Positions 28,624 to 40,700 are shown, numbered from the stretch's first letter. The stretch: 64,000 nucleotides of DNA from Nocardia goodfellowii (GCF_017875645.1 NZ_JAGGMR010000001.1:6820001-6884000); one strand, 5' to 3'. Numbers and translations are program-made. Notes: generated from the sequence alone by a model not told the origin.

Positions 28624-31404
28624 TCAGCCCGAGTTGCGCAGGGCGGTGGCGAGGCCGTTCATGGTGAGCAGGATGCCGCGCTTCACCAGGTCGCTGTCGT
28701 CGCCGGAGCGCAGGCGGCGCAGCAACTCCACCTGCATCTGGTTCAGCGGTTCCAGGTAAGGGAAGCGGTTGTGGATGGACTCGGCCAATGAGGCGTTGTC
28801 GGCGAGCAGGTGATCGTTGCCGGTGATCGCGGCGTGCATGCGGACGGTGCGGGCATGCTCGTCGCGGATCATGCCGAAGATGGTGTCGCGCAAGGTTTTG
28901 TCGTCGACGAGTTCGGCGTAGCGAGCGGCGATGTCGAGATCGGTTTTGGCCAGCACCTGGGCCAGGTTAGACAGCACCGTGCGAAAGAACGGCCAACGCC
29001 GGTACAGGTCGGACAGGGTGGCCAGGCGTTGCGGATCGCCGCCCACCCATTCCTCGAGCGCGGTGCCGGTGCCGTACCAGCCGGGCAGCATTACCCGCGC
29101 TTGGCTCCAGGACATCACCCACGGGATGGCCCGCAGGTCCGAGACCGAATTGGTGGGTTTGCGGGAGGCGGGGCGACTGCCGATATTGAGGTCGCCGACC
29201 TCCGCGACCGGAGTCGATTGACGGAAATACTGGACGAAGCCCGGCGTTTCGTGCACCAGGCGGGCGTAGGCGGCGCGGGCGCGGGCGGCCAGGTCGTCCA
29301 TGAGCTGGTAGGAGGGTTCGGCATCCGCGCCGAGACCTTCCACGTCCAGCAGGGTCGATTCCAGTGTGCCCGCGATCAGCGATTCCAGATTGCGATGTGC
29401 CGCACCAGGTTCGGCGTACTTGGCGGCGATCACCTCGCCCTGCTCGGTGAGGCGCAGCGCACCGCGCACCGCGCCGGCGGGCTGGGCGAGAATGGCGTCG
29501 TAACTGCGTCCGCCGCCGCGACCGACGGTGCCGCCGCGACCGTGGAACAGCCGCAGGCGAATTCCCGTCTTACGGGCCACCTCGACCAGGTCGAGTTCCG
29601 CGCGATACAGCGCCCAGTTGGCGGCGAGGTACCCGCCGTCCTTGTTGGAGTCGGAATAACCGAGCATGACCTCTTGCCGCATTCCCCTGGCCGACACCAG
29701 ATCTCGATACACCGGCACCTCCAGGGCAGCCGACAGGGTGGCCGCGCCCGCGCCGAGATCCTCGATGGTCTCGAACAGCGGCACGATTCCCACCGTGCAA
29801 CTCGGCGCACCGTCGGGCGGACCGGGATCGAGCAGACCGCCCTCCTTGAGCAGCAACGCCGCCTCGAGCATGTCGCTGACGGAGGTGCACATGCTGATGA
29901 TGTAGTTCGGTATCGCCTCCGCGCCAAGGGTTTCCACCATCTCGGCGGCGGCACGGACGATGCCCAGCTCCTTGTCCGCGAGCTCGCTCAGGTGCGCGTG
30001 CGGGCCGAGCAGCGGCCGACGGGTGCGCAGCTCCGTGGCGAGCAGCTGGACGCGTTCGGCTTCGGACAGGCTCGCGTAGTCCGAATGCACGCCCGCCCAA
30101 GCGAAGATCTCCGCGACGACCTGCTCGTGCACCTCGGAGTTCTGGCGCATATCCAGGCCCTGCAGGTGGAATCCGAAGCTCTCCACGGCATTGCGCAGCG
30201 CGGCCAAGCGGTCATCGGCCAGCAGGTCGTCACCGCCGGCGCGCAGCGACGCGTCCACGGCGTCGAGGTCGTCGAGCACCGCGCGCGGGTCCGGATAGGG
30301 CTCGACACCGTCGATCCGGCCGGTCAGCCCCTCGGCCGGCACGCTGCCGAGCGCATGCCGCGCGGTGACGGTGAGCCGAGCTCGGATCGCGTGCAGCGCA
30401 CGGCGATACGGCTCGTCGGCGTGGACCAGCGGATCCGCGTAACCGGCGTCGGCCAGCGCCGTCACCTCCGGGGTCACCACGGCCAGCCGGGCCGACAGCG
30501 ACAGCGACTTCTCCAACTCCACCAGTTCCCGCAGGTAATGCCCGAACGCCACGCCCGCGGCCTGCTGGGTCGCCTGACGCACCACTTCCGCTGTCACGTA
30601 GGGGTTTCCGTCGCGATCGCCGCCGATCCAGGAGCCGGGCCGCAGGATCGGGCGCGACAACAGGTCCGCCCCCGGCCACCGGGACCGCAGCGCCGACCGG
30701 ACTTCGGCGTTGATCGCCGGGATCACCTCCAGCAGCGTGAGCTCGTAGTATCGCAGGCCCACCGCGATCTCGTCCTGAATCCGCAAGCGCGCCAACCGGA
30801 TCAGCGCCGTCCGCCACAGCGTCAGCACCTGTCGGCGGATCTGCACCTCGAGCTCGGCCCGCTCGGCCTCGGTGTCGTCGTAGCGCTGCCGCATCCGCAT
30901 GAGATCGGTGATGCGGGTCTGCACGTCGAAGACGGTGCGGCGACGGGTCTCGGTCGGATGCGCGGTGATCACCGGCGACACCAGCGCGTCCACCAGCAGA
31001 TCGGCGACCTGGTCACCGTCGAGACGGGCCGCGTCGAGCTTGCGGTAGGTGGCGGCCAGCGACGAATCCTGCGGCGGCTCACCGGCGGCGACGTGCACGG
31101 CCCGGCGGCGGTCACGCTGGATGTCCTCCGCCAGGTTCGCCAGCAGTACGAAATAGCTGAAGGCGCGGATCAGCGGGAGCGCGGTGTCGATATCGACTCC
31201 CGCCAGGATGTCCGCGACCGCACTGCGTTCCACCTCCTCGCGCCGCACCCGGAAAGCCTCGATGCGCACCCGCTCGATCAGGTCGAACACCTCCGGACCC
31301 TCGTGGTCACGAATGGTGTCGCCGAGCACGCCACCCAGAAACCGGATGTCGTCGCGCAGCGGCCGGGTCGCGTCCTGGGCTGATTCGATCCGCGATTCGG
31401 TCAT
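28624..31404 (-). CDS. ppc: phosphoenolpyruvate carboxylase
   Basis: 926 residues, full family length. PEPC carboxylates PEP to oxaloacetate, replenishing the TCA cycle. The catalytic-His motif [11 protein letters not shown] is near residue ~145, the PEP/bicarbonate loop [13 protein letters not shown] lies in the middle, and [15 protein letters not shown] follows. The C-terminus ends [11 protein letters not shown], fitting the terminal glycine typical of the enzyme. ATG 31404 is chosen because upstream in-frame sequence is not PEPC-like. It supplies oxaloacetate for aspartate and hence arginine, but shares no operon with them here. Confidence 0.97.
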   Translation of the reverse strand: MTESRIESAQDATRPLRDDIRFLGGVLGDTIRDHEGPEVFDLIERVRIEAFRVRREEVERSAVADILAGVDIDTALPLIRAFSYFVLLANLAEDIQRDRRRAVHVAAGEPPQDSSLAATYRKLDAARLDGDQVADLLVDALVSPVITAHPTETRRRTVFDVQTRITDLMRMRQRYDDTEAERAELEVQIRRQVLTLWRTALIRLARLRIQDEIAVGLRYYELTLLEVIPAINAEVRSALRSRWPGADLLSRPILRPGSWIGGDRDGNPYVTAEVVRQATQQAAGVAFGHYLRELVELEKSLSLSARLAVVTPEVTALADAGYADPLVHADEPYRRALHAIRARLTVTARHALGSVPAEGLTGRIDGVEPYPDPRAVLDDLDAVDASLRAGGDDLLADDRLAALRNAVESFGFHLQGLDMRQNSEVHEQVVAEIFAWAGVHSDYASLSEAERVQLLATELRTRRPLLGPHAHLSELADKELGIVRAAAEMVETLGAEAIPNYIISMCTSVSDMLEAALLLKEGGLLDPGPPDGAPSCTVGIVPLFETIEDLGAGAATLSAALEVPVYRDLVSARGMRQEVMLGYSDSNKDGGYLAANWALYRAELDLVEVARKTGIRLRLFHGRGGTVGRGGGRSYDAILAQPAGAVRGALRLTEQGEVIAAKYAEPGAAHRNLESLIAGTLESTLLDVEGLGADAEPSYQLMDDLAARARAAYARLVHETPGFVQYFRQSTPVAEVGDLNIGSRPASRKPTNSVSDLRAIPWVMSWSQARVMLPGWYGTGTALEEWVGGDPQRLATLSDLYRRWPFFRTVLSNLAQVLAKTDLDIAARYAELVDDKTLRDTIFGMIRDEHARTVRMHAAITGNDHLLADNASLAESIHNRFPYLEPLNQMQVELLRRLRSGDDSDLVKRGILLTMNGLATALRNSG

Positions 31405-31490
31405 GCCCTCGACCCTACTGCGGTTGATCTTTCCGGCCGGTGCGGCCACGCCTGCGCGCCCGGCCGGAGACACCGGACCCGTCGGCTTCC

Positions 31491-31910
31491 TCAGCCCAGA
31501 ACTTGGGAGAACCGCAGGTGGTTGCCCCACGGGTCGACGAAACCGCAGTCGCGCATCCCGTACGGCTGGGTGATCGGCTCCTGCGCCACCACGGCGCCCG
31601 CGTCCCGCAGCCGCGCGAAGGTGGCCTCGCAATCGTCGGTGGTGAAGATGAGCGTGCCCTGCGCACCGCTGGCCAGCCGCGCCTGCGCCGCCTGCCGGCG
31701 AGCCTCGTCCGGCACGAGTTCCGGCACCTCGAGCAGGAACTCGATGGTCGGCTGGGCGGCCGGGCCGACAGTCAACCAGCGGGCACCGGCGAACGGCATG
31801 TCCTGGCGCACCTCCAGACCGACCACGTCGCGATAGAACTCGAGGGCCGCCTGCTGATCACCGACCAGCACGGAGACGTGGGTGAGGGCGAGGTCTTTGC
31901 CGTTGCTCAT
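31491..31910 (-). CDS. VOC-superfamily (glyoxalase/bleomycin-resistance-like) protein
   Basis: 139 residues, ATG 31910 after AGAAAGC. It shows the two beta-alpha-beta-beta-beta modules of the vicinal oxygen chelate fold: [25 protein letters not shown] at the start and [26 protein letters not shown] near the end. Metal ligand candidates are the early His and the Glu in PTIEFLLEV. The function could be glyoxalase-like, dioxygenase or antibiotic sequestration; the sequence does not decide. It stands alone between ppc and the ATPase gene. Confidence 0.85.
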   Translation of the reverse strand: MSNGKDLALTHVSVLVGDQQAALEFYRDVVGLEVRQDMPFAGARWLTVGPAAQPTIEFLLEVPELVPDEARRQAAQARLASGAQGTLIFTTDDCEATFARLRDAGAVVAQEPITQPYGMRDCGFVDPWGNHLRFSQVLG

Positions 31911-32017
31911 TGCTTTCTCTTTCTGTCGAACCGGAACGGAACTGTACTGATGACGTGGCACCGATGACGAACTCATCGGTGTCCGCGGCGATCGTGGCAT
32001 CGGGACGAGCTCGGTCG

Positions 32018-33148
32018 CTAGCGTTTGGGCCAATGCCAGGCGGGGGCGTCCAGCAAACCCTGATCCCGTACGGTCGTCGCGCCCTGCTCCTTGACCAACT
32101 CGATGGTGTTGAGCTCGGCGCCACTGTTCTCCAGCGCGGCGATGAGCGGCTGTGAGTGGGTCACCACGACGACCTGAGTGTCTGCGGCCGCCGCCGCGAT
32201 GAGTGCGCCCAGTGGCCGGACCAGTTCGGGATGCAGGCTGTTCTCGGGCTCGTTGAGCACCAGGAGTTCGGGCGGACGCGGGGTCAGCAACGCCGCGACC
32301 AGCAGCAGATACCGGAGGGTGCCGTCGGAGAGCTCCGCGGTCGCGAAGGGACGCAACAGCTCCGGCTGGTGCAGCAGGAGTTCGAATCGGCCGTCGCGAT
32401 CGGCGATTTCGACTTCGCTGCCGGGAAAGGCCAGATCCACCGCATCCGCCAAGGCTTCGGCATCGCCGATCTCGCGGATCGTCTGCCAGGCGGCGGCCAG
32501 GTCCGCCCCATCGTGCGCGAGGACTACGGTGCGCGTGCCGATTTGGGGTGTCCGGGCGGGAGCGTCGGTGTCCGTGCGCAGGTGATCGTAGAACCGCCAG
32601 GAGCGAATCCGCTCACGCAGCACCAGCAGATCCGGCGCGCTCTGCGGGTCGGCCAATTCGGCCAGCATGCTGTCGAAGGGCCGCACGGTGTGCGACACCA
32701 TCCCCCAGCCGCCGTCGGCGCCGCGCAACCGCACCACCGGACCGCCTCGTTCGGCGAGCAATGTCGCGGGTCGCAGCACCGGGCCGGCCCAGACCGCCTC
32801 GGCCTTGATCTCGGGGTCGCGGTCGAACATCGACTCGGGCGCGGCCGGAACCGGAACCCCGAGATCGGCGGCATAGCCGAAATCGTCACCCGCGAACCCC
32901 AATCGCAGGGCCAGCGGCTCGTTCCGCGGCGTACGCCCCGGCCCGGCCCACAACGTGGAATCCAGCCCGCCCTCCCGCGCCAACGCCGCCACCGCCCCAT
33001 TGCCGGCGAAATTCGCCAGCAACCGCAGCACCCGATACAGACTCGACTTCCCGCTGCCGTTCGACCCGGTCACCACGTTCAACTGCCCCAACGGCACCAC
33101 CAGCCGCCGCAACGACCGATAGTTCTCGACAGCCACCGTCCTCAGCAC
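32018..33148 (-). CDS. RecF/OLD-like AAA family ATPase
   Basis: 376 residues from GTG 33148. N-terminal YRSLRRLVVPLGQLNVVTGSNGSGKSSL includes Walker A (GSNGSGKS). ELSDGTLRYLLLVAALL is the ABC signature-like region. LLVLNEPENSLHPELVRPL is Walker B, and QVVVVTHSQPLI gives the switch His. The coiled-coil arms are short or absent. This matches the predicted ATPase family related to RecF and OLD proteins. No TOPRIM nuclease is fused and no Gabija-type helicase is adjacent, so I do not call it a defence system. Possible role in DNA repair or as a stand-alone sensor. Confidence 0.82.
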   Translation of the reverse strand: MLRTVAVENYRSLRRLVVPLGQLNVVTGSNGSGKSSLYRVLRLLANFAGNGAVAALAREGGLDSTLWAGPGRTPRNEPLALRLGFAGDDFGYAADLGVPVPAAPESMFDRDPEIKAEAVWAGPVLRPATLLAERGGPVVRLRGADGGWGMVSHTVRPFDSMLAELADPQSAPDLLVLRERIRSWRFYDHLRTDTDAPARTPQIGTRTVVLAHDGADLAAAWQTIREIGDAEALADAVDLAFPGSEVEIADRDGRFELLLHQPELLRPFATAELSDGTLRYLLLVAALLTPRPPELLVLNEPENSLHPELVRPLGALIAAAAADTQVVVVTHSQPLIAALENSGAELNTIELVKEQGATTVRDQGLLDAPAWHWPKR

Positions 33149-33260
33149 GCCCCCAGGCTAACCACGACCCCCGACCACTGCCGCTCGGCAAGCGCCGGGG
33201 ACGTGCCTACAGTTCCCGGAGGGCGCGGGCGGATTGCCCGGTTACGAACCCGTAAGAAGA

Positions 33261-33297
33261 AGCCGGGGCCCGGACGAGAAATCACCGGGCCCCGGCT
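33261..33297 (-). terminator. GC-rich hairpin downstream of the 33312-34340 gene
   Basis: AGCCGGGGCCCGG (33261-33273) and CCGGGCCCCGGCT (33285-33297) form a perfect 13-bp stem with an 11-base loop. It lies 14 bases after the stop codon of the minus-strand gene. There is no long U-run, as usual in actinobacteria. Confidence 0.75.
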
Positions 33298-33311
33298 GGG
33301 GCCGGAGAGTC

Positions 33312-34340
33312 TTATGCGGGTAGGTCGGCCAGGATGCTCAGCACCGCGTCGGAGGTGTAGAAGGGCTCGAGGCGTTCGCGGATCAGGTTGGCCAGCAGAC
33401 CGTTTCGCTTGGCGCCTTCGATCACCGCGGGGCCGTAGCGCAGGATTTCCCGGGCGATGTCGTCGCCGGACAGGCCGAGTTCGGGGAGCATCGCGGCTAG
33501 GGTGTAGTCGCCGTACTTGGTGAAGAAGACCTCGACGCACTCGTCGACCAGTTCACCGAAGAATTCCTTCTCGCGGGTGGTCACGGCGATTTCGTAGCAG
33601 ATCAGGACCAGTTCGTTGAGGTCCTTCCGAGTGAGGTATTCGCGCAGGCCGCTGACCGGCTCGTCGGCGTGCAGGTCCCAGAATTCCATCGCCGCGGAGT
33701 GCACGGGCGCATCGCGCAGCATCTCGCGGATGGCGTTGTTGGTGCGCTTGAGCGCGAACAGTGCGCCCTTGCCGGCCAGATCACCGACGAAGGTGCTGTC
33801 GGCGACCTTCTTGGCCCGGTTGGCGGCGGACTGACCCAGCGACATCAGCGAGGAGACACCCGGAATCTTCTCCGCGCGTTCCCGATTGGTGGCCATGAAG
33901 TCGTTGATCAGTTTGTCGACGAACTTGGAGGCGACGGTGGCGACGAGAGGGCTCTCGGTGAGCCGGTCCAGGATGCGTTCCTGGGCCTGGTGCATGCCGA
34001 AGATCTTCTCCAGCAACGCTTCCACGGGCTCGCGGTCGACCACCTGACCGAGGGTGTAATCGTGGTTCTCCGCGATGTTGTCGTAGATCGAATCGGCGAA
34101 GACGCCCACCATATCGGCGAGGACGGGGCTGCCGCCGATCAGCTCGATGATGGTGCGGACGGTTTCCTTGGCGTCGGCGATCCGCACCACGTCACGGAAG
34201 ACGAGGGTGTCGGCTACCCCGAGCACGGCCTCGGTATCGCGAGCGACGACCTCCGCGAAACGTTCGCCGGTCACCTCGGCGAGCAGGAACTCCACCTGGG
34301 CATCGAGTAGTCGATCGGCGACTTCGCGCGGCTCGCTCAT
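33312..34340 (-). CDS. conserved actinobacterial protein of unknown function
   Basis: 342 residues, ATG 34340, mostly alpha-helical with no signal peptide or membrane segment. It has many charged helices (FVDKLINDFMATNRERAEKI, EMLRDAPVHSAAMEFWDLHA) and repeated acidic clusters. I do not recognise a domain; I recall similar proteins only in Nocardia/Rhodococcus-type genomes without a function. It lies downstream of the 34374 gene with a 33-base gap, so the two probably form an operon. It could be a cytoskeletal or scaffold protein; that is a guess from the helical content. Confidence 0.7.
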   Translation of the reverse strand: MSEPREVADRLLDAQVEFLLAEVTGERFAEVVARDTEAVLGVADTLVFRDVVRIADAKETVRTIIELIGGSPVLADMVGVFADSIYDNIAENHDYTLGQVVDREPVEALLEKIFGMHQAQERILDRLTESPLVATVASKFVDKLINDFMATNRERAEKIPGVSSLMSLGQSAANRAKKVADSTFVGDLAGKGALFALKRTNNAIREMLRDAPVHSAAMEFWDLHADEPVSGLREYLTRKDLNELVLICYEIAVTTREKEFFGELVDECVEVFFTKYGDYTLAAMLPELGLSGDDIAREILRYGPAVIEGAKRNGLLANLIRERLEPFYTSDAVLSILADLPA

Positions 34341-34373
34341 AATTTTCCTTCGTCCGGTACGACCGGACCACGA

Positions 34374-34880
34374 TTACGGATTGTCGTTGCCGTGCATTGA
34401 TTTCCGTATCTGGTCCAGACGCTCACGCGCGGCCTTTTCGCGCGCCTCCCACTGTTCGTCGGCGCTGCGGCCCGCCGGGGTCTGCCGGTCGAGTTCACCC
34501 ATCCCCTGCGCGGTGCCGAAACGCTGCTCGACCTTATCGCGAACTGACTCGAAAGTAGGGACTCCACCGCTGGAATATCCGCTCGTAGCGGGCGGCGCGG
34601 GGATACCGGCGGGGTGTACCGGTACCGCCGGTACCGAAGAAGCGGCTCCGACCTGGCCCGATGCACCCCCGCCCGCGCTCGGGTCATGCGATGGTGACGA
34701 TTCAGTGGCAGGACTCACATCGCCACTCGGCGACGCATCGCCCGCCCCGGCCATTTCGTCGAGTGCCGCGCGCACCGCCCGGAACGCGGGCCGACCCGCC
34801 GTCGCGGCCTGCAGCACGATGATCAACTCCGCGTCCGACAACGCCGCCAGCCGGGCGGAGATCTCGCTGTACTCAGTCAT
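34374..34880 (-). CDS. hypothetical protein with low-complexity middle
   Basis: 168 residues. Residues 1-45 are a helical head (ARLAALSDAELIIVLQAATA). Residues ~45-105 are Pro/Ser/Ala/Gly-rich and disordered. Residues ~105-168 are a charged helix (ADEQWEAREKAARERLDQIR). No family recognised. Tight spacing to the 33312 gene suggests the two products work together. ATG 34880 is the first in-frame start. Confidence 0.65.
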   Translation of the reverse strand: MTEYSEISARLAALSDAELIIVLQAATAGRPAFRAVRAALDEMAGAGDASPSGDVSPATESSPSHDPSAGGGASGQVGAASSVPAVPVHPAGIPAPPATSGYSSGGVPTFESVRDKVEQRFGTAQGMGELDRQTPAGRSADEQWEAREKAARERLDQIRKSMHGNDNP

Positions 34881-34913
34881 AAAGCCAGGCTACGCACGCG
34901 CGAGCAAGCCGGG

Positions 34914-35681
34914 CTATCGATCCACGACGCTCTTCGCCCAGGTGCTGACGAGATCGATCCAGCGTGCACCCGCGGAGAAGATGAGGTCGTTGTGCCCCGC
35001 TCCGGCGAAGACCTCCAGTTGCTTGGGTTCCGAAGCCGCCTCGTACAGCCGCTCGGCGTGCTGCAACGGGAGCAGTTCGTCGCGATCCCCGTGGGTGATC
35101 AGCACGGGTGCCCGGACTTCCCGGATACGCCGCAGGCTCGGATAAGCGTCGGGCACCAACGGCGCGGGCACGAACGGATATATCCCGCGCGCCGCGTCGC
35201 GGATGCCGGTGAAGGTGGATACCAGGATCAACCCGGCCGGCGGATATTCGGTGGCCAACTCCAGCATCACCCCGCCGCCGAGCGACTTTCCAAGGTAGAC
35301 AACGCGTTCCGGGTCGACGCCGGGCCGGTCAAGCAGCGCCTGCCGGGCCGCACGGGCATCCAGGTAGGTGCCGTGCTCACTCGGCCGGCCGGTACTGCGC
35401 CCGTACCCGCGGTAGTCGAAGGCGAGAACATCGAATCCGGCGTCGGTGAGCAGCGCGTAGATCGGCACGCGATCGCCGATGTTCCCGGCATTGCCGTGCG
35501 CGAACAGCACATGCCCGACCGACCGGCGCGCCGGTAGCCACCAGGCATGCACTGTCTCACCGTCAGCGGTCGCGATCGACAGGTCCTGGTAGGCCAGACC
35601 GAGTACCGCCGGTGTCTGCGAGATCCGCCGATCGCGCATGTAGGTCAGCGCGTTCAGGATCGGGGCAGCGGGATGTCGCAT
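34914..35681 (-). CDS. alpha/beta hydrolase (BAAT/esterase-like)
   Basis: 255 residues from ATG 35681. The oxyanion segment LFAHGNAGNIGDR, nucleophile elbow YLGKSLGGG (Ser), LITHGDRDELLPL (Asp) and GAGHNDLI (His) complete the triad. It resembles the ABHD13/YfhR-type membrane-associated serine hydrolases. The first residues lack a clear signal. Substrate unknown. It sits between the DUF427 gene (10 bases upstream, same strand) and the hypothetical pair. Confidence 0.87.
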   Translation of the reverse strand: MRHPAAPILNALTYMRDRRISQTPAVLGLAYQDLSIATADGETVHAWWLPARRSVGHVLFAHGNAGNIGDRVPIYALLTDAGFDVLAFDYRGYGRSTGRPSEHGTYLDARAARQALLDRPGVDPERVVYLGKSLGGGVMLELATEYPPAGLILVSTFTGIRDAARGIYPFVPAPLVPDAYPSLRRIREVRAPVLITHGDRDELLPLQHAERLYEAASEPKQLEVFAGAGHNDLIFSAGARWIDLVSTWAKSVVDR

Positions 35682-35691
35682 ACCCCCGTTC

Positions 35692-35991
35692 TTACCCGGT
35701 GGCGGATTCGACGACGTCGACGCCCTTCCAGAAGGCGACCCGATCGCGCACCTGCTCGGCCTCCGGTTTCGGATCCGGGTAGTACCAGGCCGCGTCGGGG
35801 TTCTTCGCGCCGTCGACCACCACCGTGTAGTACGAGGCCGTGCCCTTCCAGGGACAGTACGAGTGCGATTCGCTGGCCTCGAAGTACTCCTGGTTGACCG
35901 ACTCGGGCGGGAAGTAGTGATTGCCCTCGACGACCACCGTGTCCGCACTGTCGGCCAGCACGACACCATTCCACACAGCCTGCACGCTCAT
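35692..35991 (-). CDS. DUF427 family protein
   Basis: 99 residues from ATG 35991 with GGAGGAG just upstream, which fixes the start. DTVVVEGNHYFPPESV, SYCPWKGTASYYTV and AAWYYPDPKPEAEQVRDRVAFW are the conserved strands of DUF427, a small beta-barrel family. The CPWKGxAxYY motif is diagnostic. Function is not established; members often sit next to hydrolases as here, and the 10-base gap indicates co-transcription with the downstream alpha/beta hydrolase. Confidence 0.9.
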   Translation of the reverse strand: MSVQAVWNGVVLADSADTVVVEGNHYFPPESVNQEYFEASESHSYCPWKGTASYYTVVVDGAKNPDAAWYYPDPKPEAEQVRDRVAFWKGVDVVESATG

Positions 35992-36123
35992 CGCTCCTCC
36001 TTCGAGTCGTCCCCACCAGACCAACACTCATCCCGACTACCCGATTCCCCGCGAGTGTCACCGGGAATCGACAGTGCGCCCGCAGGCCTTGAGCCTTGGG
36101 CCGCCCGCCAATAAGGTCGTGCC

Positions 36124-36834
36124 ATGCTCAGACAGTTGCGGTATCCGATTTCCTTGCGGCGCTTGGCCGGTGCCGCCGTCGCTGCCCTGGCGGTGGCGGG
36201 CGTGCCCGCGGCCACCGCCTACGCCGACGACTCCGTCGACTGCGGCGAAGTGCGAGTCGTCAACGTTCGAGGCACGTTCGAGCCGCAGTTCGGCAGCCTC
36301 CTGCTGACACCCTTGGCCATGCGAATCGCACAGGAGAACGGCGGCGAGTTCACCGAACTGCAGTACCCGGCGAATCGCGATCCGGACAGCTCGACCCGAG
36401 GGGTCACGAGTCTGATCGACGTGCTGAACACCGCCGCGGCCACCTGCCCGGAGCAGCGGCTGGTCGTGCTCGGCTACTCGCAGGGCGCTCGGGTCACCGG
36501 CGAAGCGCTCAGTTCCCGGCACCGGTTGTCCGACCGGGCCGCAGCCCAGATCTCCGCTGTCGCCCTGTTCGGTAACCCCAATTTCAACAACGCGGAACCC
36601 TACAACCGCGGCAGTTTCGACCCGGGCCAGACCGGTCTGCAGCCACGCCCCACCGGCGCACTCGCCGAATTCGCCGACCGGCTGCGCGACTATTGCAGTG
36701 CCGGGGACCGCGTCTGCAACGGCGGCGACCCGGCGGCCGGGTTCTCGAACGCCTTCAGCTCCGGGCATTTCGCGTATTTCTTCGACGGCAGTCGCGAACA
36801 AGCCGCGGCCTTCGTCCAGGACCGCCTCCGCTGA
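36124..36834 (+). CDS. secreted cutinase-family esterase
   Basis: 236 residues, ATG 36124. A signal peptide is clear: Arg-rich start, LAGAAVAALAVAGVPAATAYA, cleavage likely before DDSVDCG. The mature enzyme has nucleophile motif GYSQGA, the catalytic Asp region YCSAGDRVC and His in SGHFAYF, with Cys pairs that can form the cutinase disulfides. Mycobacterial and nocardial cutinase-like proteins hydrolyse fatty esters, cutin-like polyesters or envelope lipids. A single gene, convergent with pheT and separated from it by a perfect hairpin. Confidence 0.93.
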   Translation: MLRQLRYPISLRRLAGAAVAALAVAGVPAATAYADDSVDCGEVRVVNVRGTFEPQFGSLLLTPLAMRIAQENGGEFTELQYPANRDPDSSTRGVTSLIDVLNTAAATCPEQRLVVLGYSQGARVTGEALSSRHRLSDRAAAQISAVALFGNPNFNNAEPYNRGSFDPGQTGLQPRPTGALAEFADRLRDYCSAGDRVCNGGDPAAGFSNAFSSGHFAYFFDGSREQAAAFVQDRLR

Positions 36835-36848
36835 CTTCGGAAACACGA

Positions 36849-36878
36849 GACCCCTGCGGCATGCATGCCGCAGGGGTC
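36849..36878. terminator. bidirectional terminator between the cutinase gene and pheT
   Basis: GACCCCTGCGGCATG (36849-36863) is followed immediately by its exact reverse complement (36864-36878), a 30-base perfect palindrome. ACAC and GTGT on the flanks extend the stem beyond a small internal mismatch. It lies between two convergent stop codons and can end both transcripts. Confidence 0.85.
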
Positions 36879-36886
36879 CCGGTGTC

Positions 36887-39391
36887 TCAGCGCAGGACCG
36901 CGCCGACCGACGCCGACGCCGCGGCGACCGCGGCGTCCCGAGCGGCGGAGGCCTCGTCCTCGGTGAGGGTGCGATCTGGAGCGCGGAAACGCAGGGCGTA
37001 GGTGAAGGACTTGCGGCCCTCGCCCGCCTGAGCGCCTTCGTAGACGTCGAACAGCGCGATGTCTTCGAGCAGGTCACCACCACCGGCGCGGAGCGCGGCT
37101 TCGACCGAGGCGGCCGGAACGGACTTCTCGACGCTGACCGAGACGTCCTGTAGCAGCGCCGGGAACGGCGAAACCGTGGGCACCGGGCGGTTTTCCCGCA
37201 GCGGAAGGGCATCGAGATCGAGTTCGACGGCGCAGGTGCGCTTGGGCAGACCGGACCGTTCCAGCACCGCCGGATGCAGTTCGCCGGCGTGACCCACGAC
37301 GACACCGTCGACGACCAGCTCGGCGCAGCGGCCCGGATGCCACGGCAGATGCGCGGCGGCGCGGCGTTCGAGCCGGACACCCGCCGCGGCGGCGACGGCA
37401 TCGGCCAGGGCGAACGCGTCGGCGGCTTCGGCCGGACGGCCCTGACCCCACGGACCTCGAGGTTCGCGGCGGCCGGTGAGAACCGCCGCGACATGCACCG
37501 GCTGCTGCGGGAGCGAGTCGTTCAGTTCGGCGATCTGCTCGTCGGTGGGACGGCGGTCGACCGGGAGAGCGTCGATCGCGCGGGTCGTCGCACTCGGCCG
37601 CACGACCTGCGCCACGGTGTAGAGGGCGAGGTCGCGTGCGCCACGGGAGATATTGCGGCCGGCCACTTCCAGCAGGCCCGGCAGCAAGGTGGTGGGCAGG
37701 TCGGCGCGTTCCACGTCGAGCGGATTGAGCACCTTCATGGTGTCGCGGCGCGGGTCGCCGGCCTCGAGGCCCCACACGTCGAACACGTTGCCCGCCATGA
37801 AGACCGGGGACGGAACCTCGACGGCTCCGGCGAAGGCCAGCGCCCGGCTCACCGCGCGGAGCCGGCGCTGAGCCGCGGTGAGTCCGCGACCCGCGGGCGC
37901 GGTGGGCAGCACGGACGGGATCTTGTCCAGGCCTTCCAGCCGCAGCACCTCCTCGACCAGGTCGGCGGGCTGCGTGAGATCGGCGCGCCAGCTCGGCGGC
38001 GTGACGATCAGCTGTCCGTGACCGGCGTCGCTGACACCCACCTCGACCTGACAGCCGACCTGAGCCAGGCGGCGGGCGGCGGTGCCGGTCGGGTAGGTGA
38101 TGCCGGCGGTGCGGTCGGGCAGATCGATATCCATCCGGATCGGGGCCGCGGGCGGCACCGGGACCCGCACGTCGGTCACCGCGGATTCGACTGTGCCACC
38201 GGCGATTTCGGCCAGCAGCGTGGCGGCGCGATCGAGCGCGGCCAGGTTCACCTCGGGGTCGACGACGCGCTCGAAACGCTTCGCCGCCTCGGAGGGCAGC
38301 TTGTGCCGGCGCACGGTGCGGGCGATCGCGACCGGGTTCCAGGTCGCCGCCTCCAGCAGGATGTCGGTGGAGTCGTCGCTCACCTCGGTGGTGGCGCCGC
38401 CCATGGTGCCGGCGAGGGAGATGACGCCGGAATCATCGGCGATCACCACGTCCTCCGCGTCCAGCACGCGTTCGGCGTCGTCGAGGGTGCGCAGCGTCTC
38501 GCCCCGGTTCGCGCGGCGAACCACCAAGGTGCCGTTGATCTTCGACGCGTCGAAGGCGTGCAGCGGCTGACCCAGTTCCAGCATCACGTAGTTGGTGACG
38601 TCCACGGCCGGGGAGATCGGGCGTACCCCGGCCAGCAGCAGGCGCCGTTGCAGCCACCACGGGCTGACGGCCGCCGGATCGATGCCCGTGACCCGGCGCG
38701 CGGCGAAGCGGGTGCACAGCGACTCCGGCTCGAGCTTCACCGCCCACGCCTCGTCCTGACTGTCGGGCAGCGTCCGCACCGCCGGATCGGCATACTCCAG
38801 GTCGTAGCGGCACGCCAGCTCGCGGGCCAGGCCACGCACCGAGAACGCGTAACCGCGATCCGGGGTGATGGCCAGTTCGATCACCGAATCACCCAGGCCC
38901 AGCAGCTCGTTCGCGTCGGCCCCGGGCTCGGCGGTGCCGGGCCGCAGCACCAGGATGCCGTTGTGCTCCTTGCCGATACCCAGTTCGGCGAGCGAGCAGA
39001 TCATGCCGTTGGAGACATGACCGTAGGTCTTGCGCGAGGAGATCTGGAAGCCGCCGGGCAGCACGCCGCCGGGGAGCACCACGACCACCAGGTCGCCGAC
39101 CTGGAAGTTGGTGGCGCCGCAGACGATCTCCTGCAGGTGATCCGGCTTGCCGATATCGACCTTGCAGAACCGGATCGGCTTCTTGAACTCGGTGAGTTCG
39201 GTGATCTCGGCGACTCGGCCGACCACCAGGTGCGGCCCGTCGCCGTCGCCGGTGATCGGCTCCAGGGTCTGGACCTCCTCGACCTCCAGGCCGACCCGCA
39301 CGAACGCGGCGTCGAGCTCCTCCGGCGTCACGGCCCACTCGGGGGTGGTGCGCCGCAGGATTTCGGTCAGCCAGGACTGCGCTACTCGCAC
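36887..39391 (-). CDS. pheT: phenylalanyl-tRNA synthetase beta subunit
   Basis: 834 residues from GTG 39391. The N-terminal tRNA-binding EMAP/OB domain ([25 protein letters not shown]) is followed by the B3/B4 editing domain, B5 ([23 protein letters not shown]) and the C-terminal FDX-ACB domain ([38 protein letters not shown]). With PheS it forms the (alpha beta)2 enzyme that charges tRNA-Phe. It follows pheS after 31 bases. In M. tuberculosis the argC operon lies just beyond pheT; here about 20 kb of other genes intervene. Confidence 0.97.
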   Translation of the reverse strand: MRVAQSWLTEILRRTTPEWAVTPEELDAAFVRVGLEVEEVQTLEPITGDGDGPHLVVGRVAEITELTEFKKPIRFCKVDIGKPDHLQEIVCGATNFQVGDLVVVVLPGGVLPGGFQISSRKTYGHVSNGMICSLAELGIGKEHNGILVLRPGTAEPGADANELLGLGDSVIELAITPDRGYAFSVRGLARELACRYDLEYADPAVRTLPDSQDEAWAVKLEPESLCTRFAARRVTGIDPAAVSPWWLQRRLLLAGVRPISPAVDVTNYVMLELGQPLHAFDASKINGTLVVRRANRGETLRTLDDAERVLDAEDVVIADDSGVISLAGTMGGATTEVSDDSTDILLEAATWNPVAIARTVRRHKLPSEAAKRFERVVDPEVNLAALDRAATLLAEIAGGTVESAVTDVRVPVPPAAPIRMDIDLPDRTAGITYPTGTAARRLAQVGCQVEVGVSDAGHGQLIVTPPSWRADLTQPADLVEEVLRLEGLDKIPSVLPTAPAGRGLTAAQRRLRAVSRALAFAGAVEVPSPVFMAGNVFDVWGLEAGDPRRDTMKVLNPLDVERADLPTTLLPGLLEVAGRNISRGARDLALYTVAQVVRPSATTRAIDALPVDRRPTDEQIAELNDSLPQQPVHVAAVLTGRREPRGPWGQGRPAEAADAFALADAVAAAAGVRLERRAAAHLPWHPGRCAELVVDGVVVGHAGELHPAVLERSGLPKRTCAVELDLDALPLRENRPVPTVSPFPALLQDVSVSVEKSVPAASVEAALRAGGGDLLEDIALFDVYEGAQAGEGRKSFTYALRFRAPDRTLTEDEASAARDAAVAAASASVGAVLR

Positions 39392-39422
39392 TGTTTCGCT
39401 TCCTCGATCGATTGTCTGGGGG

Positions 39423-40541
<1,119 letters not shown>

Positions 40542-40700
40542 TCATCGCCTAGCCACATTGCTGCTGGTCGCAATCGTATTCGATGCCCGGTGGTCACTTC
40601 ATCCGGATTACCGCTCCGCGCTGGGGTAGCGGTGGCACGGTCGAGCTCGGCGAGGTGGTCGAGCGGCTGGATCAGGCGATACGCGACGCCGCGGCCGGAA

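Noticed and set aside
32018..33148. Idea that the AAA ATPase is part of an anti-phage system such as Gabija or Septu
   Set aside because: No TOPRIM or HNH nuclease is fused or adjacent; neighbours are a VOC protein and unknown helical proteins.
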